64,000 nucleotides of DNA from Amycolatopsis taiwanensis DSM 45107 (GTDB taxonomy: Bacteria; Actinomycetota; Actinomycetes; Mycobacteriales; Pseudonocardiaceae), in contig NZ_JAFB01000038.1 in the NCBI RefSeq assembly GCF_000519205.1, positions 1-64,000 of the forward strand. Reading direction: 5' to 3'. Every line of letters starts with the position of its first letter. Position 1 is the stretch's first letter. Below the pieces are notes generated by a model that saw only the letters and a program-made list of their open reading frames with translations, was not told the origin of the DNA and ran no database searches. Shown here one piece after another: positions 15,363 to 28,143 of the stretch. A program made the position numbers and the translations under genes.

Positions 15363-17882
15363 TCAGCTTCGCAGCTCGGCGCCGTAACGCGACGACGCTT
15401 CCGCGACGGCGGCATCACGGGCGTGCGTGGCTTCCTCGACAGTGAGGGTGCGGTCCGGGGCGCGGAACCGCAGCTTGTAGGCCAGGGACCGCCTGCCCTT
15501 GCCGACCTGGTCGCCCGTGTAGACGTCGAACAACGAGATGTCTTCGAGCAGGTCACCACCGCCCGCGACGAGCGCCTCGGCAAGGTCCGCCGATGGCACC
15601 TTCTCGTCCACGACCAGCGCCACGTCCAGCAGCACGGGCGGGTAGGGCGAGACCGACGGGGCCGGACGGTTGTCGATCAGCGGAATCGCGTCCAGGTCGA
15701 GCTCCATGGCGACCGTGCGCTTGGGCAGGCCGAGCGCCTCGATCACCTTGGGATGCAGCTCACCCGCGTGCCCGACCGGCCAGTCGCCGACCCTGAGCTC
15801 CGCGCACCGGCCGGGATGCCAGGGCGGCAGGTCGGCGGCCCGTACCCGCAGCTCGACACCGGCGGCGGCGCCGACGATCCGGGCCGCCTGCACGGCGTCC
15901 GCCCAGCTCGCCGGTTCGCCGTCACCCCACCAGCCGGCGCGCTGACGCTGCCCGGCGAGCACCACCGCGACGTGGCTCGGTTGCACCGGAACCGCGGCTT
16001 CCAGCGTGGCCAGTTCCTCGTCCGTGGGCCGGCGGTCGACCCCGAGCTCGGGCATCGGCACCGGGTCGGCACCGGGCAGCACGACCTGTCCGATGTGGAA
16101 CAGCGCGAGATCCTTGAAACCACGGGAAGCGTTGCGCTGCAAGGTTTCCAGCAGGCCCGGCAGCAGCGACGTCGCCATCTGGTCCTTGTCGGACTCCAGC
16201 GGGTTCTGCACGCGGATGGTGCGGCGCCGCACGTCGTCCTCGGCGAGCCCGAACGCGTCCCAGATCGCCGGAGACATGAACGGGAACGGCAGCACCTCGA
16301 CGTAGCCGGCATCAGCCAGCGCCCGCGAGACCGTGCGGCGGCGGCGCTGGGCTTCGGTGAGCCCGGTTCCGGGCGGTGCAGGCGGCAAAGTGGACGGGAT
16401 GCTGTCATAGCCCTCGAGCCGCAGCACCTCCTCGACCAGGTCGGCGGGCTGCAGGAGGTCGTTGCGCCAGCTCGGCGGGAGCGCCGTGACGATCGCGGCG
16501 CCTTCCTCGGACGTACCGACGGAAAGCTTGCAGCCGATCTGACCGAGCCTGCGAACGGTGACACCACGCTCGTACCGCACGCCGGCCACCCGGTCGGGCA
16601 GGTCGATCGGCATCGTCACCGGCGCGGGCGGGTCTAGCTGCCCGACGTCGGTGCGGCCCGGCAGGATGCTGCCGTCGCCGTAGCGGCGCAGCAGCCGCGC
16701 TGCCAGCTCGACCGCCGCGGGGCACAACTGCGGGTCGGTGAAGCGTTCGAACCGCTTGGCCGCCTCGGAGAACAGCTTGTGCCGCCGGGAGGTCCGGCTG
16801 ATCGACGCCGGGTCCCAGTGCGCCGCTTCCAGCAGCACGTCGGTGCTCTCGGGCGTGATCTCGGTGCTCGCGCCCCCCATCGTGCCGGCCAGCGACACCA
16901 CACCGGTGTCATCGGCGATCACCACGTCATCGGGGTCGAGCTCACGCTCGACATCGTCCAAAGTGGTCAGCTTCTCGCCCGGCTTGGCGCGGCGCACCAC
17001 GAGTTCGCCCTTCACCGAGGCGGTGTCAAAGGCGTGCAGGGGGTGACCGAGCTCGAGCATGACGTAGTTGGTCACGTCCACCGCGAGCGAGATGGAGCGG
17101 ATTCCAGCCAGCAGCAGGCGCCGCCGCATCCACCACGGCGTCGGGGCGGTCGCGTCCAGCCCGGTGATCCGGCGCAGGACGAACCGCTTGCAGCCGGTGT
17201 AATCCTCGATGCGGACCGGCCAGACGTCACCTTCGCCCTCGGGCAGGTCCAACGACGCCGGGTCACCGAAAGGGACGTCGAGCGCGCACGCCAGTTCCCG
17301 GGCCAGGCCACGAACCGACAAGGCGTAGCCGCGGTCCGGCGTCGGCGCCAGCTCGATCACCGTGTCGTCCAGGCCGAGCACCGCGCGCGCGTCGTCACCT
17401 GGACCCGCCGTCGCCGACGGGAGCACCAGAATGCCGGTGTGCTCGTCGCCGAGCCCGAGCTCCCGGGCGGAGCAGATCATGCCGTCGCTGGTCTTGCCGT
17501 AGGTCTTGCGGGCGGCGATCGCGAAGCCGCCGGGCAGCACGGCACCGGGCAGGGCGACGATCACGAGGTCGCCTTCGGCGAAGTTCGTCGCGCCGCAGAC
17601 GATGCCGCGGGTCTTGATACCGCGCGCGGCGTCCTCTTCGGACTCCGGCTCGTCGTTGTCGTCGCCGACCTCGACCCGGCAGTACCGGATCGGCTTCTTG
17701 AACCCGGTCAGCTCCTCGATCTCCACGACGCGGCCGACGACCACCGGCCCGGTGATCTCACCGAGCGGCCGGAGGTCTTCGACCTCGATCCCGATCCGGA
17801 TGAAAGCGTCGACCAGATCCTGCGGACCGACCGACTCACCGACATCCAGATGCTCGGTCAGCCAGCTCACGGGGACTCGCAC
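15363..17882 (-). CDS. pheT: Phenylalanyl-tRNA synthetase beta chain
   Basis: This is the beta subunit of the (alpha-beta)2 enzyme that charges tRNA-Phe. At 839 residues it has the usual bacterial layout: an N-terminal VPVSWLTEHLDV, a tRNA-binding EMAP-like domain (~40-165), B3/B4 editing domains, a B5 domain, a degenerate catalytic-like core, and a C-terminal anticodon-binding ferredoxin-like domain. I chose the GTG at 17880-17882, which has GGAGG nine nt upstream and matches the family N-terminus. The open frame reaches 12 codons further. It lies 76 nt after pheS, separated by an inverted repeat. Confidence 0.98.
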   Translation of the reverse strand: MRVPVSWLTEHLDVGESVGPQDLVDAFIRIGIEVEDLRPLGEITGPVVVGRVVEIEELTGFKKPIRYCRVEVGDDNDEPESEEDAARGIKTRGIVCGATNFAEGDLVIVALPGAVLPGGFAIAARKTYGKTSDGMICSARELGLGDEHTGILVLPSATAGPGDDARAVLGLDDTVIELAPTPDRGYALSVRGLARELACALDVPFGDPASLDLPEGEGDVWPVRIEDYTGCKRFVLRRITGLDATAPTPWWMRRRLLLAGIRSISLAVDVTNYVMLELGHPLHAFDTASVKGELVVRRAKPGEKLTTLDDVERELDPDDVVIADDTGVVSLAGTMGGASTEITPESTDVLLEAAHWDPASISRTSRRHKLFSEAAKRFERFTDPQLCPAAVELAARLLRRYGDGSILPGRTDVGQLDPPAPVTMPIDLPDRVAGVRYERGVTVRRLGQIGCKLSVGTSEEGAAIVTALPPSWRNDLLQPADLVEEVLRLEGYDSIPSTLPPAPPGTGLTEAQRRRRTVSRALADAGYVEVLPFPFMSPAIWDAFGLAEDDVRRRTIRVQNPLESDKDQMATSLLPGLLETLQRNASRGFKDLALFHIGQVVLPGADPVPMPELGVDRRPTDEELATLEAAVPVQPSHVAVVLAGQRQRAGWWGDGEPASWADAVQAARIVGAAAGVELRVRAADLPPWHPGRCAELRVGDWPVGHAGELHPKVIEALGLPKRTVAMELDLDAIPLIDNRPAPSVSPYPPVLLDVALVVDEKVPSADLAEALVAGGGDLLEDISLFDVYTGDQVGKGRRSLAYKLRFRAPDRTLTVEEATHARDAAVAEASSRYGAELRS

Positions 17883-17924
17883 TACGTCACGCCTCCATAT
17901 CCTGCGGGGCACCCGCACCCGGTC

Positions 17925-19032
<1,108 letters not shown>

Positions 19033-19113
19033 TCAGCGAGTGGCGTCTGACAGGGTGCGCACGGGTACGCGATTACCGGGCGATTCTAGGCGAGGCCGAC
19101 CGGTCGCAGCCGG

Positions 19114-19938
19114 TCACCCTCCGCTTGACCTGCGTTGGGCCATGGCGCTGGTGTACAGGCACACGGCCGCGGCCGTGGCGAGGTTCAGGCTTTCGGCATC
19201 GCCGTAAATGGGGATCCGCACGGCGGTGTCGGCCTCGTGCAGCACCTCCGCGGGCAGGCCGTGGGCCTCGTTGCCGAAGATCCACGCGGACGGAGTGGTG
19301 GCGTCGAGGGCATCCAGCGGTGTCTCCGCGTAGCCGTGCGCGGCCAGCAGGCGTAGGCCGGCAGCGCGGCAGGCGCTCAACGTGGCGGCCGTGTCGCGGC
19401 TGCGGGCGATCGGGCGGTGGAACAGGCTGCCCGCGGAGGCGCGGACGGATTTGCCGTTGTGCGGGTCGACGCTGTCCCCGGTGAGGATCACCGCGTCCGC
19501 CCCGGCCGCGTCGGCGACCCGGATGACCGTGCCCGCGTTGCCGGGGTCGGCGACGTCCACCAGCACGGCGACCAGCCGCGCGCCGGCCGAGAGCACGTCC
19601 TGAAGAGGGCGATCGAGGAGATCGCAGACCGCGACGATGCCCTGAGGGGTCACGGTCTCGGACAACACGGCCGCGGCCTGCTCGGTGACCGGCGAGATCC
19701 GCGCGCCCCGCTCGCGGGCGAGGGCGATCAGCTCGGGATGGGCCTGCTCGGCACGCTCGGTGACGAACAGTTCGTGCACGGTATGTCCGGCGAGCGCGGC
19801 CGCGACGGCATTGGCTCCTTCGGCCAGAAAACGACCCGCACGCTCTCGCTCGGTGCGCCGGGTGAGGCGCCGGGCAGCGGCAACCCGAGGGGTCCGCTGG
19901 GTGAACGGCGCCGCCCCGGGTTGCCCGTTCCTGCTCAG
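19114..19938 (-). CDS. SPOUT-family (TrmH/TsnR-like) 23S rRNA 2'-O-methyltransferase
   Basis: This is an SAM-dependent RNA 2'-O-ribose methyltransferase with a trefoil-knot fold. All three SpoU motifs are visible: [20 protein letters not shown] (motif 1), [10 protein letters not shown] (motif 2) and [15 protein letters not shown] (motif 3). The N-terminal ~95 residues form a substrate-binding domain. There is no ATG, GTG or TTG near the expected N-terminus. The best start is CTG at 19936-19938, which overlaps the rplT stop (CTGA) with GGAGAAG eight nt upstream. Many relatives next to rplT are annotated as TsnR-like, but the target nucleotide is unknown. Confidence 0.88.
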   Translation of the reverse strand: MSRNGQPGAAPFTQRTPRVAAARRLTRRTERERAGRFLAEGANAVAAALAGHTVHELFVTERAEQAHPELIALARERGARISPVTEQAAAVLSETVTPQGIVAVCDLLDRPLQDVLSAGARLVAVLVDVADPGNAGTVIRVADAAGADAVILTGDSVDPHNGKSVRASAGSLFHRPIARSRDTAATLSACRAAGLRLLAAHGYAETPLDALDATTPSAWIFGNEAHGLPAEVLHEADTAVRIPIYGDAESLNLATAAAVCLYTSAMAQRRSSGG

Positions 19939-20318
19939 GCCGACTTCTCCGCCGGCTCGCCGGTGGTCACGTGCTGCTTGGCGAGCTCGGCCAGCGCGGT
20001 GAACGCGCCGGGGTCGCTGACGGCCAGCTCGGCGAGGATCTTGCGGTCGACCTCGACGCCCGCTGCCTTGAGGCCCTGGATGAACCGGTTGTAGGTCACG
20101 CCGTTCTGGCGCGCGGCCGCGTTGATGCGGGTGATCCACAGCTGGCGGAAGTCACCCTTGCGGGCGCGACGGTCCCGGTAGGCGTAGTTGAGCGAGTGGA
20201 GCATCTGCTCCTTGGCCTTGCGGTACAGCCGCGAACGCTGGCCGCGGTAGCCGCTGGCCATCTCGAGAGTTGCGCGACGCTTCTTCTGGGCGTTGACCGC
20301 CCGCTTGACGCGTGCCAC
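19935..20318 (-). CDS. rplT: Large ribosomal subunit protein bL20
   Basis: L20 binds 23S rRNA early in 50S assembly. It has 127 residues with the basic N-terminal helix ([14 protein letters not shown]), [20 protein letters not shown], and the conserved [18 protein letters not shown] block. The C-terminus carries a short extension ending PAEKSA. The start is GTG. Its stop overlaps the CTG start of the methyltransferase. Confidence 0.98.
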   Translation of the reverse strand: MARVKRAVNAQKKRRATLEMASGYRGQRSRLYRKAKEQMLHSLNYAYRDRRARKGDFRQLWITRINAAARQNGVTYNRFIQGLKAAGVEVDRKILAELAVSDPGAFTALAELAKQHVTTGEPAEKSA

Positions 20319-20528
20319 GGGTCCATCCTGTCGATCTCAGGGGGCGTGGATAACGGCCCCGGTTTTACAGCTTTCCGGTCGGCGGGTTCGCGCGTGAGCG
20401 CACCGCCTGGCGTGGCCTTCGCGCTTCGCCGCGATGCCCGGCCCGCGCACTTCCTCCGGGGAGGCGGCGCCTGGGGCCGGCGTAAGCGGTCCTCCGCCGC
20501 GCGGCCACACCGATGAGCGATTTCGCGA

Positions 20529-20723
20529 TCAGCGGCCGAGCAGTCGCTTGACCCGGGCGCGGTCGGCCGCCGCGACCTCGGTGGTGCCTTCCAGCCGGCG
20601 GGTGAGCGTGCTGGACTTCTTCTCCATGCGGTGACGGCGGCCCGTCATCTGGCGGCGAAGTTTGCCGCTGCCGGTCACCCGGATCCTCTTGGAGGTTCCG
20701 CTGTGCGTCTTCATCTTGGGCAT
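20529..20723 (-). CDS. rpmI: Large ribosomal subunit protein bL35
   Basis: A 64-residue ribosomal protein starting [20 protein letters not shown] and ending [11 protein letters not shown], matching bL35. The ATG at 20721-20723 is the conserved start; in-frame codons upstream are not part of the family. It lies between infC and rplT. The 210 bp before rplT are GC-rich and hold no other gene. Confidence 0.97.
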   Translation of the reverse strand: MPKMKTHSGTSKRIRVTGSGKLRRQMTGRRHRMEKKSSTLTRRLEGTTEVAAADRARVKRLLGR

Positions 20724-20796
20724 TCGTCTGCTCTCTTTCACGGTGCAGCACACCGGGAAACCGGTGTGCTGCGAACTGCGACGGCCGGTGGAGCGG

Positions 20797-21351
20797 TCAG
20801 GACTCGACCGGTTCCTTGGCCGCCTTCTGCTTCGCCTTAGCGTTCTTGTGCGGCGCCAGCACCATGATCATGTTGCGGCCGTCCTGCTTGGGCAGCGACT
20901 CGACGTAACCCAGTTCGGCGACGTCGTCGGCGAGCTTCTCCAGCAACCGGCGGCCGAGTTCCGGCCGCGACTGCTCGCGCCCGCGGAACATGATCGTCAC
21001 CTTGACCTTGTTGCCGGCCGAGAGGAAGCGGGACACGTGGCCCTTCTTCGTCTCGTAGTCGTGCTGGTCGATCTTGGGCCGCAGCTTCTGTTCCTTGATG
21101 ACGGTCAGCTGCTGGTTACGGCGTGACTCACGGGCCTTCTGCGCACTTTCGTACTTGAACTTGCCGAAGTCCATGAGCTTGGCGACCGGCGGGCGCGCCT
21201 GCGGCGCGACCTCGACCAGGTCGAGATCCGCCTCCTGGGCGAGCCGGAGCGCATCCTCGATCCGAACGATGCCGACCTGTTCGCCATTCGGCCCAACCAG
21301 GCGGACCTCGGGAACGCGGATCCGTTCGTTGATGCGTGTCTCGGAGCTGAT
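20797..21351 (-). CDS. infC: Translation initiation factor IF-3 (ATC start)
   Basis: IF-3 discriminates start codons and splits ribosomes. The chosen start is ATC at 21349-21351, with the strong Shine-Dalgarno AAGGAGG five nt upstream and the family N-terminus [16 protein letters not shown]. Length is 184 residues. Segments [18 protein letters not shown] and [10 protein letters not shown] are typical of the N- and C-domains. A GTG further upstream would add 18 residues unlike IF-3. Rare start codons in infC are a known autoregulation device, because IF-3 rejects them. A long leader with a hairpin precedes the gene. Confidence 0.97.
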   Translation of the reverse strand: MSSETRINERIRVPEVRLVGPNGEQVGIVRIEDALRLAQEADLDLVEVAPQARPPVAKLMDFGKFKYESAQKARESRRNQQLTVIKEQKLRPKIDQHDYETKKGHVSRFLSAGNKVKVTIMFRGREQSRPELGRRLLEKLADDVAELGYVESLPKQDGRNMIMVLAPHKNAKAKQKAAKEPVES

Positions 21352-21607
21352 GTGGCCTCCTTGGTCCGAGTTTCGTCGTCTAGCCTGCTCGACCCTGGTG
21401 CCCACAAACCACGGGCCCCGTCACCGGCTGCTACCAACCGATCTGCGGGGCCCTGTTCCGATCGCGTTCTCACTCGGGGAACGCACCACCCGACGCGGGT
21501 GGTAAGACCGGACCCGGCCGCCCGTTGCGGCGACTCGGGTGGGAGCGGGGCTCCACTTGCCGCCCCCGATCGCTCGGAGGCTGGTCGTACATGGGAGGGT
21601 ACCAGAC
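21352..21607 (-). promoter_or_regulatory. infC operon leader with hairpin
   Basis: This 256-bp divergent region separates infC from the DUF1844 gene. On the infC strand an 8-bp perfect stem, ACCACCCG / CGGGTGGT with a 3-nt loop, lies at 21485-21503, about 135 nt before the ATC. It may belong to a leader control element of the infC-rpmI-rplT operon. No defined riboswitch or clear promoter boxes were recognised. Confidence 0.4.
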
Positions 21608-21976
21608 GTGCCAGACAATGAATCCAACGCTGCCGAAACACCGGAAAATTCCCCGGGTGTGCGGTCGCTGGAGGATATTCCGAGCGTCGAGGTGATCAGC
21701 CGGGCGGCGGTGATGCTGATGTCGGCCGCGGCGGAGCGGCTCGGGCTGGCCGCCGACGACCCGGACACCAGCCCGCACCGCGACCTCGACGAGGCCCGGC
21801 GCCTGATCACCGCGCTGGCCGGCCTGGTCAACGCGTCCGCGGAGTACCTCGGGCTCCACGCCGGCCCGCTGCGCGATGGGCTGCAATCGCTACAGAAGGC
21901 CTTCCGTGAGGCTTCGGCCGTTCCCGATCCGCCCGGTCAGGGCCCCGGCGAGAAATACACCGGGCCGGTGTACTGA
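21608..21976 (+). CDS. DUF1844 family protein
   Basis: A 122-residue protein of the actinobacterial DUF1844 family, found opposite infC in many genomes; its function is unknown. The core helix region reads SVEVISRAAVMLMSAAAERLGL, then RDLDEARRLITALAGLV and LRDGLQSLQKAFREAS. The C-terminus ends in a Gly/Pro-rich tail. The start is GTG with GGGAGGG eight nt upstream. The location opposite infC is the main contextual support. Confidence 0.88.
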   Translation: MPDNESNAAETPENSPGVRSLEDIPSVEVISRAAVMLMSAAAERLGLAADDPDTSPHRDLDEARRLITALAGLVNASAEYLGLHAGPLRDGLQSLQKAFREASAVPDPPGQGPGEKYTGPVY

Positions 21977-22001
21977 CTCCCCCGGCTGCCCGTTCCCGAG
22001 T

Positions 22002-22382
22002 TCAGTCGAGCACGGCGAGGGCGTCGACTTCGAGGAGAATCCCTTCCGGGAGTCCGACGTAGACGGTGGTGCGGGCCGGGTAGGGCTCCTTCACCAGCGC
22101 GTTGTACACCTCGTTGAACTCGGCGAACTGGGTCGTGTCGGTGAGATAAACGCGGACCATGATCACGTCGTCGAAGCTGGAGCCGGCGGCGGCGAGCACG
22201 GCCTCGATGTTCCGGAACGTCTGCCGGGCCTGCTCGGCCACGGTTTTCCCGACGATCTTGCCGGTGTCCGGGTCGAACGCGACCTGCCCGGCGACCTGGA
22301 GCAGGTTCCCCTTGCGGGAGCCCTGCGCGAAGTTGGCCGGCGGCTTGGGCGCGCGGTCGGTGCTGACGGCCACTCTGGTCAT
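22002..22382 (-). CDS. ridA: RidA-family enamine/imine deaminase
   Basis: RidA proteins hydrolyse reactive enamines and imines formed by PLP enzymes. The 126 residues fit the family. Visible features are QGSRKGNLLQVAGQVAFDP, an EQARQTFRNIEAVLAAAG helix, and the C-terminal PARTTVYVGLPEGILLEVDA with the substrate-binding Arg (PART) and Glu. It is divergent from a PLP-dependent D-amino acid enzyme whose product would be an enamine, which is a suggestive pairing. The 256-bp gap between them should hold both promoters. Confidence 0.92.
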   Translation of the reverse strand: MTRVAVSTDRAPKPPANFAQGSRKGNLLQVAGQVAFDPDTGKIVGKTVAEQARQTFRNIEAVLAAAGSSFDDVIMVRVYLTDTTQFAEFNEVYNALVKEPYPARTTVYVGLPEGILLEVDALAVLD

Positions 22383-22638
22383 GGATATCGCCTTTCCTCT
22401 AACGCTTCCGGTCCGTCCACTCTGGACGAACGCGTGTGCGGCGGCGGCCGGCGAGCGACACGGCGGCCGGTATCCGTACCCCGCCCGTCGATGCAACGGA
22501 TGAAGTCAGGAGTGGCGAGCATCTCCGGGCCGCGGTCAAGGCGCTGTCTTATGATCGCTGCCGTGACCCGCACGGGTGACGATGCTACCTCTGTGCTCTT
22601 ACCATGTGCGATCAGCCCAGAACGCAACGGAGCCGCCG

Positions 22639-23931
22639 ATGACCTTGTCCAAGTGCTTTCTGGACCCGGCCGCACTGGCCTCGATCGGCGAGGAGCGACT
22701 GGACTGGCGGTTCAAGGCCATCCCTCCGTCGCTGTGGGGCCTGACCGTCAACGAAGCCGCCACGCGCCGGCCGAACCTGTTCGGCGACGGGTTCACCGGA
22801 CCGATCGTGGTGCTGGAAGCCGACGCGCTCGACCACAACCTGCGCACCATGTCGGCCTGGTGCACCGCCCACGGCGTCCGGCTCGCGCCCCACGGCAAGA
22901 CGACCATGGCGCCCCAGCTTTTCGCCAGGCAGATCGAGCACGGCGCCTGGGGCATCACCTGTGCGAACGCCGCCCAGCTGCGGGTGTACCGGGCCTTCGG
23001 CGTCTCCCGGATCCTGTTCGCGAACCAGCTCGTCGACCCGGCCGCGTTGCGCTGGCTGTCCACCGAACTGGCCGCGGACCCGCGGTTCGAGTTCAGTTGC
23101 TGGGTCGATTCGGTGCGCGCGGTGGAGCTGATGACCCGAGCGCTGCTGGACGCCCCCCGGCCGGTGGACGTCCTGATCGAACTGGGCGGTGAGGGCGGCC
23201 GCACCGGAGTCCGCGACGAGGCGACCGCACGGGCGGTCGCCGCCGCGATCCGGGACAGCCCCGTGCTGCGGCTCGCCGGGGTCGGAGGTTATGAAGGTGC
23301 GCTCGCCCACGACGCCGGCCAAAGCTCGTTCGACACCGTAGCCTCCTATGCGCGACGCCTGCGCGAGCTTGCCATCGGCCTGAGCGGCTCGTTCGAGAGC
23401 GGCGAGGTAATCGTCACGGCGGGTGGTAGCGCTTTCTTCGACCACATCGCCGAGGAACTCACCACCGGCTGGCCGACTGAGTTCCCGGTGGTGCCCGTCC
23501 TGCGCAGCGGCGCCTACCTGACCCACGACGACGGCTACTACCGCCGGGTCTCACCGCTCGGCGAGCATCCCCGCGTCGAAAGCACATCGTCATTTCGTTC
23601 CGCACTGCGAGCCTGGGCACAGGTGACGTCGAAACCTACAACGGATCTCGCGTTGCTCACGCTCGGCAAGCGCGACGCGTCCTTCGACGACGGCTTACCT
23701 GAACCCCAGTGGTACCGGCGCGACGGCAGGACGCTGAAGCTGGCCGGGCACACGGCCACCAAGCTCAACGACCAGCACGCCTTCGTCGCGCTGCCCGGCG
23801 ACTCGCCACTCGAGGTCGGCGACTGGGTCGGTCTCGGGCTTTCCCATCCCTGCACCGTGTTCGACAAGTGGTCGCTCATTCCGCTCGTCGACGGCGAGAT
23901 CGTGACGGGGTTCGTTCGCACCTACTTCTAA
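22639..23931 (+). CDS. Fold-type III PLP enzyme, D-serine/D-threonine dehydratase-like
   Basis: It has an alanine-racemase-type N-terminal barrel with the PLP lysine in LAPHGKTTMAP and a C-terminal D-serine-dehydratase-like domain. The zinc-ligand pair His/Cys appears as SHPCTVFDKW near the end, which is diagnostic for DSD1-type enzymes. Length is 430 residues from the ATG, with GGAG upstream. The expected reaction is dehydration and deamination of a D-hydroxy amino acid to a 2-oxo acid and ammonia, via an enamine that RidA could clear. The true substrate is unknown; relatives are annotated amino acid deaminase. Confidence 0.88.
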   Translation: MTLSKCFLDPAALASIGEERLDWRFKAIPPSLWGLTVNEAATRRPNLFGDGFTGPIVVLEADALDHNLRTMSAWCTAHGVRLAPHGKTTMAPQLFARQIEHGAWGITCANAAQLRVYRAFGVSRILFANQLVDPAALRWLSTELAADPRFEFSCWVDSVRAVELMTRALLDAPRPVDVLIELGGEGGRTGVRDEATARAVAAAIRDSPVLRLAGVGGYEGALAHDAGQSSFDTVASYARRLRELAIGLSGSFESGEVIVTAGGSAFFDHIAEELTTGWPTEFPVVPVLRSGAYLTHDDGYYRRVSPLGEHPRVESTSSFRSALRAWAQVTSKPTTDLALLTLGKRDASFDDGLPEPQWYRRDGRTLKLAGHTATKLNDQHAFVALPGDSPLEVGDWVGLGLSHPCTVFDKWSLIPLVDGEIVTGFVRTYF

Positions 23932-23955
23932 GAACGTCCACTATGGATAGACGGA

Positions 23956-23986
23956 AACGGCCGGGCGCGCACGCTGCCCGGCCGTT
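23956..23986. terminator. Bidirectional terminator
   Basis: A perfect 11-bp stem, AACGGCCGGGC / GCCCGGCCGTT, with a 9-nt loop is followed by TCTATCTT. It lies between the converging DSD1-like and YbjQ-like genes. Confidence 0.88.
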
Positions 23987-24016
23987 CTATCTTGTCCAGC
24001 CCATCCAGGCCCGACG

Positions 24017-24484
24017 CTACTGCCCTTGGTACTGCCCCTGGGTCTGCTGGTACTGCCCCTGCCCCTGCCCCTGGGCCTGCGCCTGCGAGTACTGCGCGGC
24101 AGCCTGCTGACCGTCGGCGTTCTCCGGCACCAGATACACCGCCGTTCCGTAGGCCGCGATCTCGCTGGCGGTGTTCGCGATCTCGTTGCAGTCGAACCGC
24201 AGTGCGACCACCGCGTTGGCACCGAACTGCATCGCCTCCTGCGCCAGGCGGCCGAGAGCCTCGTAGCGCGAGTCGGAGAGCAGCTTCGACAGGCCCTTCA
24301 GCTCACCGCCCGCCAATGCCTTGAAACCGGCGCCCATGTTCGAAAACATGTTCCGGCTGCGCACGGTCAGCCCGAAGACTTCACCGAAGACGCGAACTAC
24401 GCGATAACCGGGCACATCGTTCATAGTCGACAATAGGATCGGGAAGCGTTGTGGCTGTTGTTGCTGCTGGTATGGCTGGCTCAT
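24017..24484 (-). CDS. YbjQ/DUF74 heavy-metal-binding-domain-like protein with Gln-rich tails
   Basis: Residues ~15-120 form a YbjQ (DUF74, UPF0145) domain: VPGYRVVRVFGEVFGLTVRS, then RYEALGRLAQEAMQFGANAVVALRFD. YbjQ homologues are small pentamers with no firmly established function. This copy has a polyglutamine N-terminus (QPYQQQQQ) and a 25-residue C-terminal tail of Gln, Gly, Tyr and Ala ending GQYQGQ, both low complexity and outside the domain. The ATG opens a 155-residue frame. It stands alone between a terminator and the SRPBCC gene. Confidence 0.85.
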   Translation of the reverse strand: MSQPYQQQQQPQRFPILLSTMNDVPGYRVVRVFGEVFGLTVRSRNMFSNMGAGFKALAGGELKGLSKLLSDSRYEALGRLAQEAMQFGANAVVALRFDCNEIANTASEIAAYGTAVYLVPENADGQQAAAQYSQAQAQGQGQGQYQQTQGQYQGQ

Positions 24485-24606
24485 AGCCGCAGATCGTAAC
24501 GGGTGTCAAGCCCGCTCGGCGCAGCAGTTACCAAGCTGCCATCACACGTTCGCTCTCCCCCGCCGGGGCGGCGCCGACCGGCTGGCGCCCGCCCTGGCAC
24601 GAGTGC

Positions 24607-25062
24607 TCACCGCGCCGCCACGGGCGGGCCCAGAAAACGCCGGAGGCCGGTTTGCCCGCGGCGCATCATGAGCGCGTGGTTGGCGCGGAACAGCGGGCGC
24701 GCCACCGGCAGGCGGCGCAGCAACGGTTTCATGGCCACCACGCGCTGGGTTATGTCCAGCCGGGTGCCGGCAGGGTGCCGGTGCACCAGTGCCGCCAGTG
24801 AACCTTCCAGGTCACCGGTGAGGTGAACGCGCAGCCGGCCGGCCGGCGCGTCCTGTTCCGCGCGGCGCATCTGCAACACCAGGTCATAGGGCAGGGTCGC
24901 CCGGCAGATCAGTTCCGCCGTCTCGTCGTCGATCCGGCGAACCGAACGGACGTCCGGCCACCACTGCGGGTAGCGGGCCAGATCGGTCACCGCGTCGAAA
25001 ACCGATGGCGCTGGTGCGGCGATGAACCAGCTGTCCCGGAACTGATAGGTGTTCAGACGCAA
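24607..25062 (-). CDS. SRPBCC (START/polyketide cyclase-like) protein
   Basis: A 151-residue protein with the helix-grip pattern of the SRPBCC superfamily: SWFIAAPAPSVFDAVTDLARYPQWWPDV at the N-terminus (partial motif), then strands with LRVHLTGDL. The C-terminus is a basic helix, LFRANHALMMRRGQTGLRRF. These proteins bind hydrophobic ligands; the ligand is unknown. The start is TTG, 7 nt after the uvrA stop on the same strand, with only a weak ribosome-binding site, so it probably depends on uvrA translation. Confidence 0.8.
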   Translation of the reverse strand: MRLNTYQFRDSWFIAAPAPSVFDAVTDLARYPQWWPDVRSVRRIDDETAELICRATLPYDLVLQMRRAEQDAPAGRLRVHLTGDLEGSLAALVHRHPAGTRLDITQRVVAMKPLLRRLPVARPLFRANHALMMRRGQTGLRRFLGPPVAAR

Positions 25063-25069
25063 TGGGGGC

Positions 25070-27928
<2,859 letters not shown>

Positions 27929-28143
27929 GCCAAGGTCCCTTCGCTGGTCTTTGTCAGCAGCGTCATCCCCGAACGCGGGCACGAGCGCGATGGTCACATC
28001 CTGACCCGTACGGCCGGCGGGCGGCGCGGCGGGCAGGCGGCCCGCCTCCCCATTCTCGCAGCACGATCCGCTCATGCCGGATCACCCCACGCACTCACGT
28101 TGCGATGACGCTGGTGGCCGGACACCTCCGGCCGATCCCCATG

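Noticed and set aside
27929-28143. SOS (LexA) box upstream of uvrA, and of uvrB at 60673-60784
   Set aside because: No CGAAC-N4-GTTCG-type palindrome was found in either region by eye; other regulators may act.
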